A model generated the notes under the pieces. That model worked only from the letters and a program-made list of their open reading frames with translations, was not told the DNA's origin and ran no database searches. Made by a program: the position numbers and the translations under genes. 64,000 nt of DNA from Nitrospira sp. (lineage in GTDB: Bacteria > Nitrospirota > Nitrospiria > Nitrospirales > Nitrospiraceae), in assembly GCA_005116955.1 (NCBI GenBank), contig SWDI01000002.1, forward strand, positions 63,315 to 127,314, given 5' to 3'. Positions 11,309 through 20,839 of this stretch are shown here, piece by piece (position 1 is the first letter of the stretch; the number at the start of each line of letters is the position of its first letter).

Positions 11309-11689
11309 CTAGTCAATATGAACCTGGCCCTGCCCGGTGGCTTCCAACATGACGACAACTGGCACTCCATCGTGGAGACAGCGATATGGCGTGATCATTG
11401 GATCGTTGGTTGTTAGACCAGCACAGCGTGATTCGATGTCCTTCGTGTCTCCAGGCTGAAACCTGAATCGCACCGCGACGATTCCTCCACTGACTCGATG
11501 TGTTTCAAAGATGTCATAGGAGGACTGGGGAATGACGTGTGAGACCCAGCCGTGGCCCATGCTCTCAGACTCTATCAATGCCTGATAGGTCTCGTAGTGA
11601 GACTCAAACGTTCCGATGCCATCAACGAGCCAGACTGCGCCGACAAGAACCGCCCCCACTATGAATAGGCTTGCCCCGATCTTCTTCAT
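11309..11689 (-). CDS. Hypothetical membrane-anchored protein
   Basis: N-terminal hydrophobic anchor MKKIGASLFIVGAVLVGAVWLV. Confidence 0.5.
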   Translation of the reverse strand: MKKIGASLFIVGAVLVGAVWLVDGIGTFESHYETYQALIESESMGHGWVSHVIPQSSYDIFETHRVSGGIVAVRFRFQPGDTKDIESRCAGLTTNDPMITPYRCLHDGVPVVVMLEATGQGQVHID

Positions 11690-11717
11690 ACATCAACGGG
11701 TATTGTCCTCGGAACGG

Positions 11718-13064
11718 TCACGAGACCGGTGGACAGGTGGTTTGCCTCGTATCGCGACCGAGCCCCTTCGTCACTTCAATCCGCGCGACACCTTTTACAT
11801 TGGCGCAGAGATCCCCGAGTCCCGGTGTGACCAGTCGGAACGGACCACCTTTTGTATCAGGCAACGGTGCTCCATCAAGCTCGTACACGAGAACTCCATG
11901 GTCTCTGGCTTGCTGGAGCGTGAGACAGGCTGAGTACTTCCCGTCTGCTGCATGAAATGCGATGTGATCCGCCTCGATTGCCAAAGCCGGAACATCGAGC
12001 AGTCCCTTCAACCGAATCCCCCGTCCTTTCATGCCCGGCATCACGGTGGCAATATCGAGCTGATGTTCTACCGGCAATGCTGCAATGGCGGCATGGTCAA
12101 ATGAGATGGGTTGAACAACGGCGCCTTCGATTCGGACCCGCCCTGAGCCGGTTTGTTCTTTCTCGGTAATCGTCTTGATCATCGCCGTCAGGGCTTCGTT
12201 GACAGGAGTGGGAATGCCTAACTTGCGACCCTGCTCCACAATGAACCCGTTTAAAGTGTCGATCTCCGTCCGCCGCCCCGCCTTCCAATCGTCGTACATA
12301 GACGTATGAATGTCGCGGATCTCTTGGGAGGCCTTGACCACTCGTTCAGGCATATCGAGCGGCAACGGTACCTTCAGCGCAGCCGAGATTGCCGCGCATT
12401 CTCCGACAATCTGTCGGATCACACCCGTCATCTCTGGGTGATCCAACGCTTTTGCCACACGATCATCAATGAGCACCGTGATCGGATTGAAGACGCAGTT
12501 CCAACACATCTTCTCCCACTTACTACGGCGAAGGTCTTTAGAGAGGTGGCAAGGAATGCCTGCTGAGGCAAACAGGTCACGGATGGCGAGAAGTCGTTCG
12601 CTCTCATGACCCATCAGTTCACCGATGGCGACAGCCCCCTTCTTATAATGGTTGATCATGCCCGGCTCGGCGATTTTGGAATAGATGTACGCGACTCCGC
12701 CCACGACGCAATCCCGCTGGATTCGTGCGATGAGCCGGTCTTCGGTATCGATCCCGTTCTGCAATGTCAGTAGCACTGTCTTATCCGTGAGTACGGGTTC
12801 AATCTGGTCCATGACCCCATCGAGGTCGTAGGCTTTCACTCCCAGAACTATGAGGTCTGGCTTCGGCAGCTCTCGAGCATCGGAGGCAACCGGTGGCCGA
12901 ACGGTGAACGAACCACCGGCACTGCGAATCGTCAGCCCATTCCGTTTGACTGCTTCAAGTGTCCTTGGTCTGAGAAGAAAAGAGACATTGGGGTTGTTCT
13001 TCGCCAGATGTGCTCCGAAGAACCCGCCGACCGACCCTGCACCCACGAATAAGATCTGTTTCAT
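11718..13064 (-). CDS. 2-dehydropantoate 2-reductase fused to a C-terminal sulfite-oxidase-like (molybdopterin-binding-like) domain
   Basis: N-terminus ILFVGAGSVGGFFGAHLAKN, LQNGIDTED, KWEKMCWNCVFNPITVL; C-terminus GRGIRLKGLLDVPALAIEADHIAFHAADGKYSACLTLQQA...LDGAPLPDTKGGPFRLVTPG. Confidence 0.85.
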   Translation of the reverse strand: MKQILFVGAGSVGGFFGAHLAKNNPNVSFLLRPRTLEAVKRNGLTIRSAGGSFTVRPPVASDARELPKPDLIVLGVKAYDLDGVMDQIEPVLTDKTVLLTLQNGIDTEDRLIARIQRDCVVGGVAYIYSKIAEPGMINHYKKGAVAIGELMGHESERLLAIRDLFASAGIPCHLSKDLRRSKWEKMCWNCVFNPITVLIDDRVAKALDHPEMTGVIRQIVGECAAISAALKVPLPLDMPERVVKASQEIRDIHTSMYDDWKAGRRTEIDTLNGFIVEQGRKLGIPTPVNEALTAMIKTITEKEQTGSGRVRIEGAVVQPISFDHAAIAALPVEHQLDIATVMPGMKGRGIRLKGLLDVPALAIEADHIAFHAADGKYSACLTLQQARDHGVLVYELDGAPLPDTKGGPFRLVTPGLGDLCANVKGVARIEVTKGLGRDTRQTTCPPVS

Positions 13065-13148
13065 CGCTCATCCTCATCCAGTTGCTTGCGAAGAGGCTGT
13101 ACTATAGCATGCACCTCCACAGAGACACAGCAGCGTACTCACTCACCA

Positions 13149-13889
13149 ATGCCTATGGCTCGTGGATCCAATCTTGGACTCTTGAAAGAAAAGCTGGCTG
13201 CTGCTGAGGCTATCACCGTCCTCACCGGGGCTGGAATTTCTGCCGATAGCGGCGTTCCGACTTTTCGCGGTACGGATGGGCTCTGGCGCAACTATCGCGC
13301 GGAAGAGTTGGCAACCCCTCAGGCCTTTGAACGTGATCCGCGACTTGTGTGGGAGTGGTACAACTGGCGGCGCGAGCTGATTACCACGAAACAGCCGAAC
13401 GATGCACACAAAGCTATCGTCGAACTGGAGCGTCGCTGTCCGGACTTTTGGCTGATGACGCAAAATGTGGACGGGCTGCATCGAGACGCTGGCTCACGGA
13501 AAATCTCGGAGATTCATGGCAATATCTGGAAGGTTCGCTGTACCGGCTGTGGCGTGGTGGAAAACAATCGCGATGTGCCGATTGCCATTCTTCCGTCCTG
13601 TCCCCGCTGTGGATCGCTGCTCAGGCCCCATATTGTTTGGTTCGGAGAATCCTTATCTCCTGACGATCTCGACGACTGCTCCAGGGCACTTAAGCACTGC
13701 GACGTCTTGCTCGTCATTGGCACATCCGGCGTTGTCTATCCGGCTGCAGGGTTTGCATCCGTTGCCAAAGAAGTTGGCGCATTCGTCGCCGAAATCAATC
13801 TCGACCCAACCCCACAGTCAGCACCGGTCGACCTCTCATTGCATGGCCGTGCAAAAGATCTTGTGCCGCTACTCCTCGAACCGCTCTAG
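13149..13889 (+). CDS. cobB: Sir2-family NAD-dependent protein deacylase
   Basis: LTGAGISADSGVPTFRG, TQNVDGLH, ELHGN-like EIHGNIWKVRCTGC, RPHIVWFGE. Confidence 0.93.
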   Translation: MPMARGSNLGLLKEKLAAAEAITVLTGAGISADSGVPTFRGTDGLWRNYRAEELATPQAFERDPRLVWEWYNWRRELITTKQPNDAHKAIVELERRCPDFWLMTQNVDGLHRDAGSRKISEIHGNIWKVRCTGCGVVENNRDVPIAILPSCPRCGSLLRPHIVWFGESLSPDDLDDCSRALKHCDVLLVIGTSGVVYPAAGFASVAKEVGAFVAEINLDPTPQSAPVDLSLHGRAKDLVPLLLEPL

Positions 13890-14594
13890 AAGCGGGAATA
13901 ACTCCTCCAAGCTTTTGACAGTTTGAACGCCTGCTGCCTGCTGCCTTCCGTCACGGTCCAACAGAACGGTGTGAAGGCCGGCTTTTTTAGAACCCTCCAC
14001 GTCGTCTCGCAGACTATCGCCGATATGCAGGGCCTCATCCGGATCGACGGCATGTTTCTCCAGCGCGAGATGAAAGATCTGGGGAGCAGGTTTTGCGGCT
14101 TGGGCCAAACTCGAGATGGTGACTGTGTCAAATGCCTCGGCGATCCCGAGTCCACGCAGCACGGTAAACAGACGAGAATCAAAATTCGAGATGATACCGA
14201 GCTCCAGATTCCGTTCTTTGAGCCGAGTCAATGTGGAAACCGTTTCAGGAAACAGACGCCATGATCGATGGTCCTCAAATACACGAAACACATGATCGAA
14301 GAACTCGTCGAATCGTTCGAACATGCCCACGCGATAAAAGACGTGGTGCACGATATCGAACCACCACAGCCGCTCACTCCGTTTGATTCGCGTCGGGTCG
14401 GTTACGGCAAAGATCGGCGGCGGGGCTTCGTGGAAGGCTCGGCTGAACGCGTGTTTAATCGCGACTAACGAGTCTGGTTTCTGGGGAAAGCCGAATTCAA
14501 CCGCATGGTGAAGGTAGATCTCAGCAACCGATCCGTGCACGTGAAAGAGGGTATCGGCTGCATCGAAAAACACAACTCGTATCGACGAACTCAT
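13869..14594 (-). CDS. HAD-superfamily hydrolase
   Basis: VVFFDAADTLFHVHGSV, LGIISNFDSR, KPAPQIFHLALEKH, HIGDSLRDDVEGSKKAGLHTVLLDR. Confidence 0.88.
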   Translation of the reverse strand: MSSSIRVVFFDAADTLFHVHGSVAEIYLHHAVEFGFPQKPDSLVAIKHAFSRAFHEAPPPIFAVTDPTRIKRSERLWWFDIVHHVFYRVGMFERFDEFFDHVFRVFEDHRSWRLFPETVSTLTRLKERNLELGIISNFDSRLFTVLRGLGIAEAFDTVTISSLAQAAKPAPQIFHLALEKHAVDPDEALHIGDSLRDDVEGSKKAGLHTVLLDRDGRQQAAGVQTVKSLEELFPLLERFEE

Positions 14595-14736
14595 GATGGG
14601 TTTACCGTGATCGCATTCGATTGCCTGGCCACGTACAGAAATACTTCGTGAATCCAATCACCTATCGATGGTTTTCTTGACAAAGCATACCCCCCTTGCT
14701 AGCTTCGAAGAAACTAAAAAGTGGGGAGCGTTGTTC

Positions 14737-15882
14737 ATGGCTTTGCCGATCTTTGTGGTGGACAGCAGCCCAGCAGTGAGACGGATGGTGGAACAGATCT
14801 CGACCCCGGAAGGGTTTGAGGTTGTTGGGTTTCAAGATGGACCGACTGCGCTTGAGGCCGCTCGGCGAAACTCGCCCTCGCTGATCATCGCGGACTATCA
14901 TCTCGACAATATGACCTTCTCAGGGTTTTGCAAAGAGATCAACAAGCTGGACAATCTGACGGAAACCTATCTCATTTCGTTGGTGAATCCGGCTGATCGG
15001 CCAGACGAAAACCTCCTTCGCACGTTGGGTGTCAAGGCCTTCATAAAGAAACCGTTTCAATCTGAGGATTTGCTTGATGTGCTGAAGGCTCTGCAACAGA
15101 AAACGGCTGCTACCTCGAACGTCAAAGGTATGAAACGGCGCGTCTGGCCGCCAACGTCGACTTCAACCGACTCTGATGATGAGGCGATCGACCATCTGTC
15201 AGGTGGCGATAGCCAGGAGGAGCCTATGAACCAGCCTGGCAGCCCGTCCACTACATCACCGGCACCATCGGTTGAGCATGCGGCTCCCGAAGATACCATG
15301 AGGGGGCTCTTTGACCAACTCTTGCAATCGATGACGAAACGAAGCGAGCTGAGCCTTGCCGAGCTGCTCCCTCGCGTGATTGAGGAGAAACTGGGAACCC
15401 ATGTCCGACCAATAGTTCAAAAAGAGTTGAACGCACAGCTAGGGAACATCCTCTCTCAGGAGTACCTCACCACGATCATTTACCCTCTGGTCTCTCAGGC
15501 ATTGCCTGCTCTCATCAAAAAGGAGCTCGAGGCCAGCGAGCCCATCGTCCGACAAACCGCGTCCGATGTGGCCAGAGCTTCTCTCGGAGAGAGCGTCGAT
15601 CGGCTGGTCAAGGATCAGGTCGAATCCGGAGTCCAGCAATACTTACCCGCAGCCGTGCGGGAACAGGTGGGAATAGTCGATCAGCTGGTCAAAGATGAGA
15701 TTCAACGTGCTGTACAGAAGCAGGCCCCGCTCCTGGCAGACGACATGGTGAAGGCCGCAGTTGGACAAACCGTCGAACAGGCCGTACAGAGAATCGTGCC
15801 TGATATTGCCGAGCAGCACATCAAGGCTGAACTCAAACGTCTGATCGAGACTGAAGAAGCGTCACACCCCTCTAAGATTTAG
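14737..15882 (+). CDS. Response-regulator receiver-domain protein with long helical C-terminal extension
   Basis: Receiver fold IFVVDSSPAVRRMVEQ, LIIADYHLDNMTFSG, AFIKKPFQSEDLLDVL; about 230-residue helical tail. Confidence 0.8.
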   Translation: MALPIFVVDSSPAVRRMVEQISTPEGFEVVGFQDGPTALEAARRNSPSLIIADYHLDNMTFSGFCKEINKLDNLTETYLISLVNPADRPDENLLRTLGVKAFIKKPFQSEDLLDVLKALQQKTAATSNVKGMKRRVWPPTSTSTDSDDEAIDHLSGGDSQEEPMNQPGSPSTTSPAPSVEHAAPEDTMRGLFDQLLQSMTKRSELSLAELLPRVIEEKLGTHVRPIVQKELNAQLGNILSQEYLTTIIYPLVSQALPALIKKELEASEPIVRQTASDVARASLGESVDRLVKDQVESGVQQYLPAAVREQVGIVDQLVKDEIQRAVQKQAPLLADDMVKAAVGQTVEQAVQRIVPDIAEQHIKAELKRLIETEEASHPSKI

Positions 15883-15991
15883 CCTTCTTGCTTCGCTTCC
15901 CTCGTCCAGCCTTGACCAGGGCCTTCACCCGCTTGACATTCTTCTGATGTTTCTTTCGTGTCTTCCGATCCTTCTCACGACCTCGTGCCAT
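15872..15991 (-). CDS. 39-aa highly basic small protein (below the ORF-track cutoff)
   Basis: Translated by hand: MARGREKDRKTRKKHQKNVKRVKALVKAGRGKRSKKAKS; AGGAGG Shine-Dalgarno directly upstream. Confidence 0.65.
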   Translation of the reverse strand: MARGREKDRKTRKKHQKNVKRVKALVKAGRGKRSKKAKS

Positions 15992-16071
15992 GATCCTCCT
16001 ACTGGAAAGTGGGTGATGCGTTCTTTATGGCCGATTGTATAGCACATGCCTCGCTAGGTCACAAGCTGAGA

Positions 16072-16266
16072 CCCTAATCTCCGGCTAAGTCGGGCTGAGG
16101 GCCAGGATATTGGCTCGTGCCAGGGCCATGAGGGCCTGCTGCGCTGCCGTGGTGAGGCGTAACAGCGTACGATCAAGCAATGTGGATGCCATGCCGGTTC
16201 CCGCTCCGCATACGATCGGACACCATCGTGGACGTTGCCAGTCCCGTACTTAGCCGGAGAATAGGG
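16072..16266. mobile_element. MITE-like element, 195 bp
   Basis: Terminal inverted repeats CCCTAATCTCCGGCTAAGT (16072-16090) and ACTTAGCCGGAGAATAGGG (16248-16266), 18/19 complementary; flanked by direct repeat CTGAGA at 16066-16071 and 16267-16272. Confidence 0.85.
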
Positions 16267-16342
16267 CTGAGAGCACATCCATTTTCTGCATCGTATAGAC
16301 ATGCTAAGATGCGCACCTTGTTTTTTAGAGGACCTTACAGCA

Positions 16343-19087
16343 ATGACCACACGTCAACTCGATAAAACGTATGACCCAAAAGCCGTTGAAGACCGTTGGT
16401 CCCGCGAGTGGATCGCCCGGGGGTATTTCCGTGCTGACGCGAAGAACCATCCAGGCCAACCCTACAGCGTTGTCATTCCTCCTCCAAATGTGACCGGCTC
16501 CCTCCATGTCGGCCATGCGCTCAACCATTCACTCCAAGACATTTTGATTCGGTGGCGGCGTATGCAGGGGCGTAACACGCTCTGGCTCCCCGGAACCGAC
16601 CATGCCGGCATCGCCACGCAAAACGTGGTGGAAAAACAGCTGATGGCTGAAGGGCTGTCACGAGAGTCGCTGGGACGGGAGCGCTTCGTCGAACAGGTGT
16701 GGCAATGGAAAGCAACGTCGGGCAACACGATCGTCAATCAACAGAAGCAGCTCGGTGAATCCTGCGACTGGGACCGTTTGCGATTCACGATGGATGAAGG
16801 CTTGTCTAAAGCCGTCATCGAGGTCTTCGTGCGTCTATATGAAGACGGGTTGATCTACCGTGGCGAGCGACTCATCAATTGGTGTCCACGCTGCCTGACC
16901 GCCCTTTCTGACATCGAAGTGGAACATGAAGAGGTGAAAGGTAAACTGTATCACCTCCGCTATCCGTTGGCGGACGATCCGAACACCGGTTTGATCGTGG
17001 CCACAACACGACCTGAAACGATGCTGGGCGACACGGCTGTTGCCGTGCATCCGGATGATCCTCGCTATCGCCATCTGATCGGCAAGAAGGTTCGTCTGCC
17101 GCTGACGACGCGTGAGATTCCGATCGTAGGAGATCGGATCCTGGTCGATCTGGAATTCGGCACCGGTGCCGTCAAGATCACGCCGGCTCACGACTTCAAC
17201 GACTACGAAGCGGGAGAGCGGCACGGACTCTCTCGTCTTGCCGTGCTGGATCATGCCGCATTGCTTGATGCTGCCGGGATGCAACAGGCAGGAGTCGAAT
17301 CATCGGTCGTCGAGCTGCTCCGTGGTCTTCCCGTCTCCAAAGCCCGTCCCAAGGTCGACACGCTGCTGCGCGAGCAAGGAATCCTGGAGAAAACCGAAGA
17401 CCATAAGATGGCCATCGGGAAATGCTATCGCTGCAAGACGGTCGTTGAGCCGTATCTGTCTCCCCAGTGGTTCGTCAAGATTCAACCTCTTGCCGATCCC
17501 GCTATCAAGGCAGTTGAAGAGGGACGGATCCGGATTATCCCCGAAGGCTGGGTGAACAATTATCTCGGCTGGATGCGGGACATCAAGGATTGGTGCATCT
17601 CACGGCAAATTTGGTGGGGGCATCAAATCCCTGCTTGGTACTGTCTGGCCTGTAATAGTCGTCAGATCGTCACGACAGATGGTCGGATCACCATTCTACA
17701 AGGCGCCGTACCAATTATCTCCAGATTGACTCCCGCTGGATGTCCGACCTGTCATGGCCAACAATTGCTCCGCGATCCGGACGTACTCGATACCTGGTTT
17801 TCCTCCGCCCTCTGGCCGTTCACAACACTCGGGTGGCCGGATCAGACGCCTGAACTCAAGACCTATTACCCGACCGCCACATTGGTCACCGGCCTCGACA
17901 TTCTGTTCTTCTGGGTGGCTCGCATGATCATGATGGGGCTCAAGTTCATGGGAGATGTGCCCTTCAAAGACGTCTATATCCATGCCTTGGTCCGCGACGC
18001 AGAAGGCCAGAAGATGAGCAAGTCCAAGGGCAATGTGATTGACCCGCTGCACGTCATGAATCAATTCGGCACCGACGCCCTTCGGTTCACTCTGGCCTCG
18101 ATGGCCTCGCCGGGACGCGATATCAAGCTGGCAGAAGAACGGATCGAAGGCTACCGCAATTTCGCCAATAAGATTTGGAATGCCGCCCGATTTGGGTTGA
18201 TGTATCTCGATGGACCACGTACCGCCCTGCCGCCGGCACAACGGACATTGCCTGACCGGTGGATCCTGAGCCGTCTCGCCCACACGATCCACATCGTCAC
18301 GACGGAGTTGGAGTCCTACCGCTTCGATCGTGCCGCGACAGCCCTCTATCAGTTCATCTGGCATGAGTACTGCGACTGGTATCTGGAATTGATTAAACCG
18401 GTCCTACAAACGCCAGAACACCCGGATGGAGCCAGCACAAGGCACACGCTTGTGGAGACACTGGAAACGACCATGCGGCTGCTGCATCCCTTCATGCCGT
18501 TTATCACAGAAGAAATTTGGCAGACCATTCCCCATCAGGGAGATAGCATCGTTGTGCAGACCTATCCGGACTCGGACCAGGCATGGGCCGCGCCTGATGC
18601 GGAACAACTGTTCGCATTATTGGAACAGACGGTGGGACTTGTCCGAACCAGCCGAGTCCTGTTGAATTACTCGCCGGGGCAGCAGATTCCGTTTCATGTC
18701 GGGCACGACGACCTGGACAGACAGCACCAGCTCCATCAGGTCCAACGACACCTGGCCCACCTCAGTCGCGGCACTGCCGATGTGAGCCCGCCGCAAGATT
18801 GGCCAGCGGCGAGATTGTTGCGGCTGGTCACGGAAGGTCTTTCTGTGGGTATTGCTGTCGCCGATGACGTCGACCTGAAGAAAGCGATTGAGCGTCTGGC
18901 TAAGCAAATCACGGAGACCGACAAGGAATTGCAACGGGTTGATGGGAAGCTGAAGAACGCCGAGTTTGTGTCGAAAGCTCCACCGGACGTGATTACCGAG
19001 CACCAGGAGCGGGTGCGGACCCTGTCCCGCGATCGTGCCTTACTGGACAACAGCGAACAGCAGCTTCGCACGATGTTGGGATCCTGA
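16343..19087 (+). CDS. valS: Valyl-tRNA synthetase
   Basis: PPPNVTGSLHVGHAL, KMSKSKGNVIDP; C-terminal coiled coil. Confidence 0.97.
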   Translation: MTTRQLDKTYDPKAVEDRWSREWIARGYFRADAKNHPGQPYSVVIPPPNVTGSLHVGHALNHSLQDILIRWRRMQGRNTLWLPGTDHAGIATQNVVEKQLMAEGLSRESLGRERFVEQVWQWKATSGNTIVNQQKQLGESCDWDRLRFTMDEGLSKAVIEVFVRLYEDGLIYRGERLINWCPRCLTALSDIEVEHEEVKGKLYHLRYPLADDPNTGLIVATTRPETMLGDTAVAVHPDDPRYRHLIGKKVRLPLTTREIPIVGDRILVDLEFGTGAVKITPAHDFNDYEAGERHGLSRLAVLDHAALLDAAGMQQAGVESSVVELLRGLPVSKARPKVDTLLREQGILEKTEDHKMAIGKCYRCKTVVEPYLSPQWFVKIQPLADPAIKAVEEGRIRIIPEGWVNNYLGWMRDIKDWCISRQIWWGHQIPAWYCLACNSRQIVTTDGRITILQGAVPIISRLTPAGCPTCHGQQLLRDPDVLDTWFSSALWPFTTLGWPDQTPELKTYYPTATLVTGLDILFFWVARMIMMGLKFMGDVPFKDVYIHALVRDAEGQKMSKSKGNVIDPLHVMNQFGTDALRFTLASMASPGRDIKLAEERIEGYRNFANKIWNAARFGLMYLDGPRTALPPAQRTLPDRWILSRLAHTIHIVTTELESYRFDRAATALYQFIWHEYCDWYLELIKPVLQTPEHPDGASTRHTLVETLETTMRLLHPFMPFITEEIWQTIPHQGDSIVVQTYPDSDQAWAAPDAEQLFALLEQTVGLVRTSRVLLNYSPGQQIPFHVGHDDLDRQHQLHQVQRHLAHLSRGTADVSPPQDWPAARLLRLVTEGLSVGIAVADDVDLKKAIERLAKQITETDKELQRVDGKLKNAEFVSKAPPDVITEHQERVRTLSRDRALLDNSEQQLRTMLGS

Positions 19088-19090
19088 AAT

Positions 19091-19972
19091 ATGGCCACTC
19101 TCCCCGCTGCAGAGATCCGCCGCGCCGTGCGTCAAGGGCTCGAAGAAGATCTGGCTCAGGGAGATGCCACGACCGCATCAATCTTTCCATCTCCGGTGCC
19201 GGCTTGTGCCGAGATCATCGCGCAACAGCTGTTGGTTGTGGCTGGCATGGCCGCAGCGGTTCAAACCTTTCTCATGGTCGATCCTTCGCTGCGGTTGTTA
19301 GTTTCCAAACGAGATGGCGACCGAGCGAAGAATGGAGAGTCGCTTCTTCAGATCGAGGGTGATGGGCGGTCCATCTTGCAGGCCGAGCGAGTTGCCTTGA
19401 ACTTTCTTCAACATCTGTCCGGGATCGCCACTGTGACGCAACGGTTCTGCCACGCCGTGCGCGGCTACCCCGCCAGTATTCTAGATACCAGAAAAACGCT
19501 TCCCGGCTGGCGTGCGCTTCAGAAGTGGGCTGTCTCGCTTGGCGGAGGGATCAACCACCGATACTCACTGAGTGACGGGATTCTGATCAAAGACAACCAT
19601 CTGGCCCTTCTTCAACGCACTCGACGACCGGTCGAACGGGCCTGTCGATTGGCACTTGCCCGTCGCTCGGACGCGCTCCCGATTATTGTCGAGGTCGAAT
19701 CCCTCTCTGAGGTCCGGCAGGCGCTCGCAGGAAAGCCTGATATTATTCTGCTGGATAACATGGCTCCGAACCTGGTCCAACGTGCCGTAGCCTTGATCAA
19801 GAAGCAGGCCCTGGTAGAAGTGTCGGGCGGCATCACACTCAAGAATGTTCGCGCCATGGCAGCCGCCGGTGCCGATCGTATCTCCATTGGAGCGCTCACT
19901 CATTCTGCCCCAGCAGCAACAGTCAGCCTTGTCATGACGCTGACTCGGCCTTCACGTCGCCGGCGTTCGTAG
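19091..19972 (+). CDS. nadC: Nicotinate-nucleotide pyrophosphorylase (carboxylating)
   Basis: EEDLAQGDATT, LDTRKTLPGWRALQKWAVSLGGGINHRYSLSDGILIKDNH, VEVSGGITLKNVRAMA. Confidence 0.95.
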   Translation: MATLPAAEIRRAVRQGLEEDLAQGDATTASIFPSPVPACAEIIAQQLLVVAGMAAAVQTFLMVDPSLRLLVSKRDGDRAKNGESLLQIEGDGRSILQAERVALNFLQHLSGIATVTQRFCHAVRGYPASILDTRKTLPGWRALQKWAVSLGGGINHRYSLSDGILIKDNHLALLQRTRRPVERACRLALARRSDALPIIVEVESLSEVRQALAGKPDIILLDNMAPNLVQRAVALIKKQALVEVSGGITLKNVRAMAAAGADRISIGALTHSAPAATVSLVMTLTRPSRRRRS

Positions 19973-20815
19973 TTGATGTCGTCCTCCGCCCCACTCAGCC
20001 TCGATCGTATTCGCAGCACCCTGGCGACCGAGTCACTTGGGCAGATCGTGTATCTGCACCACGATCTCCCCTCGACCAACACGGAGGCAGCTGCTCTGGC
20101 GCGAGCGGGTGCACGGCACGGCACCGTCGTGATTGCTGAACGCCAGTCAAGCGGCTACGGTCGACATGGGCGCGCCTGGTTCTCTCCGCCGGGGTTGAAC
20201 ATCTATTGCTCCATCATTGTACGTGGGATGGGTAACAACCTATCGCTTGCACAATGGTTATCCTGGGTGCCGCTTGTCAGCGCACTTGCCGTTACCGAGG
20301 CGATTCAACAGACGGCGGCTGTGTCCCTTTTGCTGAAGTGGCCGAACGACCTGCTTCTCCATGAACGCAAAGTCGGCGGGATTCTCTGCGAGAGCAGTGT
20401 GGCTACCATCAATGATCCGGTCGTGGTGATTGGCATTGGCCTCAATGTGAATGTCCCTCCGCTATCTTTCCCTGAAGAATTGCAGCCCATTGCGGCCTCA
20501 TTAGTGGAAGCCTCGCGACAACCGATCGACCGCAATCGGCTCATTGCGCAACTGCTTCTGGAGCTTGAACAGTGTCTTGGCGAGCTTCGATCTTCTGGAT
20601 CTGTCCGCTTGCGACAGGCCTATATGGCTCGCTGTGCCACGTTGGGGCGCCACGTTCGTGTCCTGTTCACGAATGATCATCCGATCGTCGGCATCGCAGA
20701 GGCCCTTTCTGCCGATGGTGCGCTACAAGTGAGAACGGTGTCGCCGCACCCTCGTTCACAACCGATGCCGCTTGTCGATGTCCGTGCAGCCGATGTCATC
20801 CATCTGAGAGAGTAG
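19973..20815 (+). CDS. birA: Biotin-[acetyl-CoA-carboxylase] ligase
   Basis: AERQSSGYGRHGRAWFSPPGLNIYCSII, LKWPNDLLLHERKVGGILCE, GIGLNVN. Confidence 0.93.
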   Translation: MMSSSAPLSLDRIRSTLATESLGQIVYLHHDLPSTNTEAAALARAGARHGTVVIAERQSSGYGRHGRAWFSPPGLNIYCSIIVRGMGNNLSLAQWLSWVPLVSALAVTEAIQQTAAVSLLLKWPNDLLLHERKVGGILCESSVATINDPVVVIGIGLNVNVPPLSFPEELQPIAASLVEASRQPIDRNRLIAQLLLELEQCLGELRSSGSVRLRQAYMARCATLGRHVRVLFTNDHPIVGIAEALSADGALQVRTVSPHPRSQPMPLVDVRAADVIHLRE

Positions 20816-20839
20816 CGAAAATACAGTAGGCCGGGTAGA

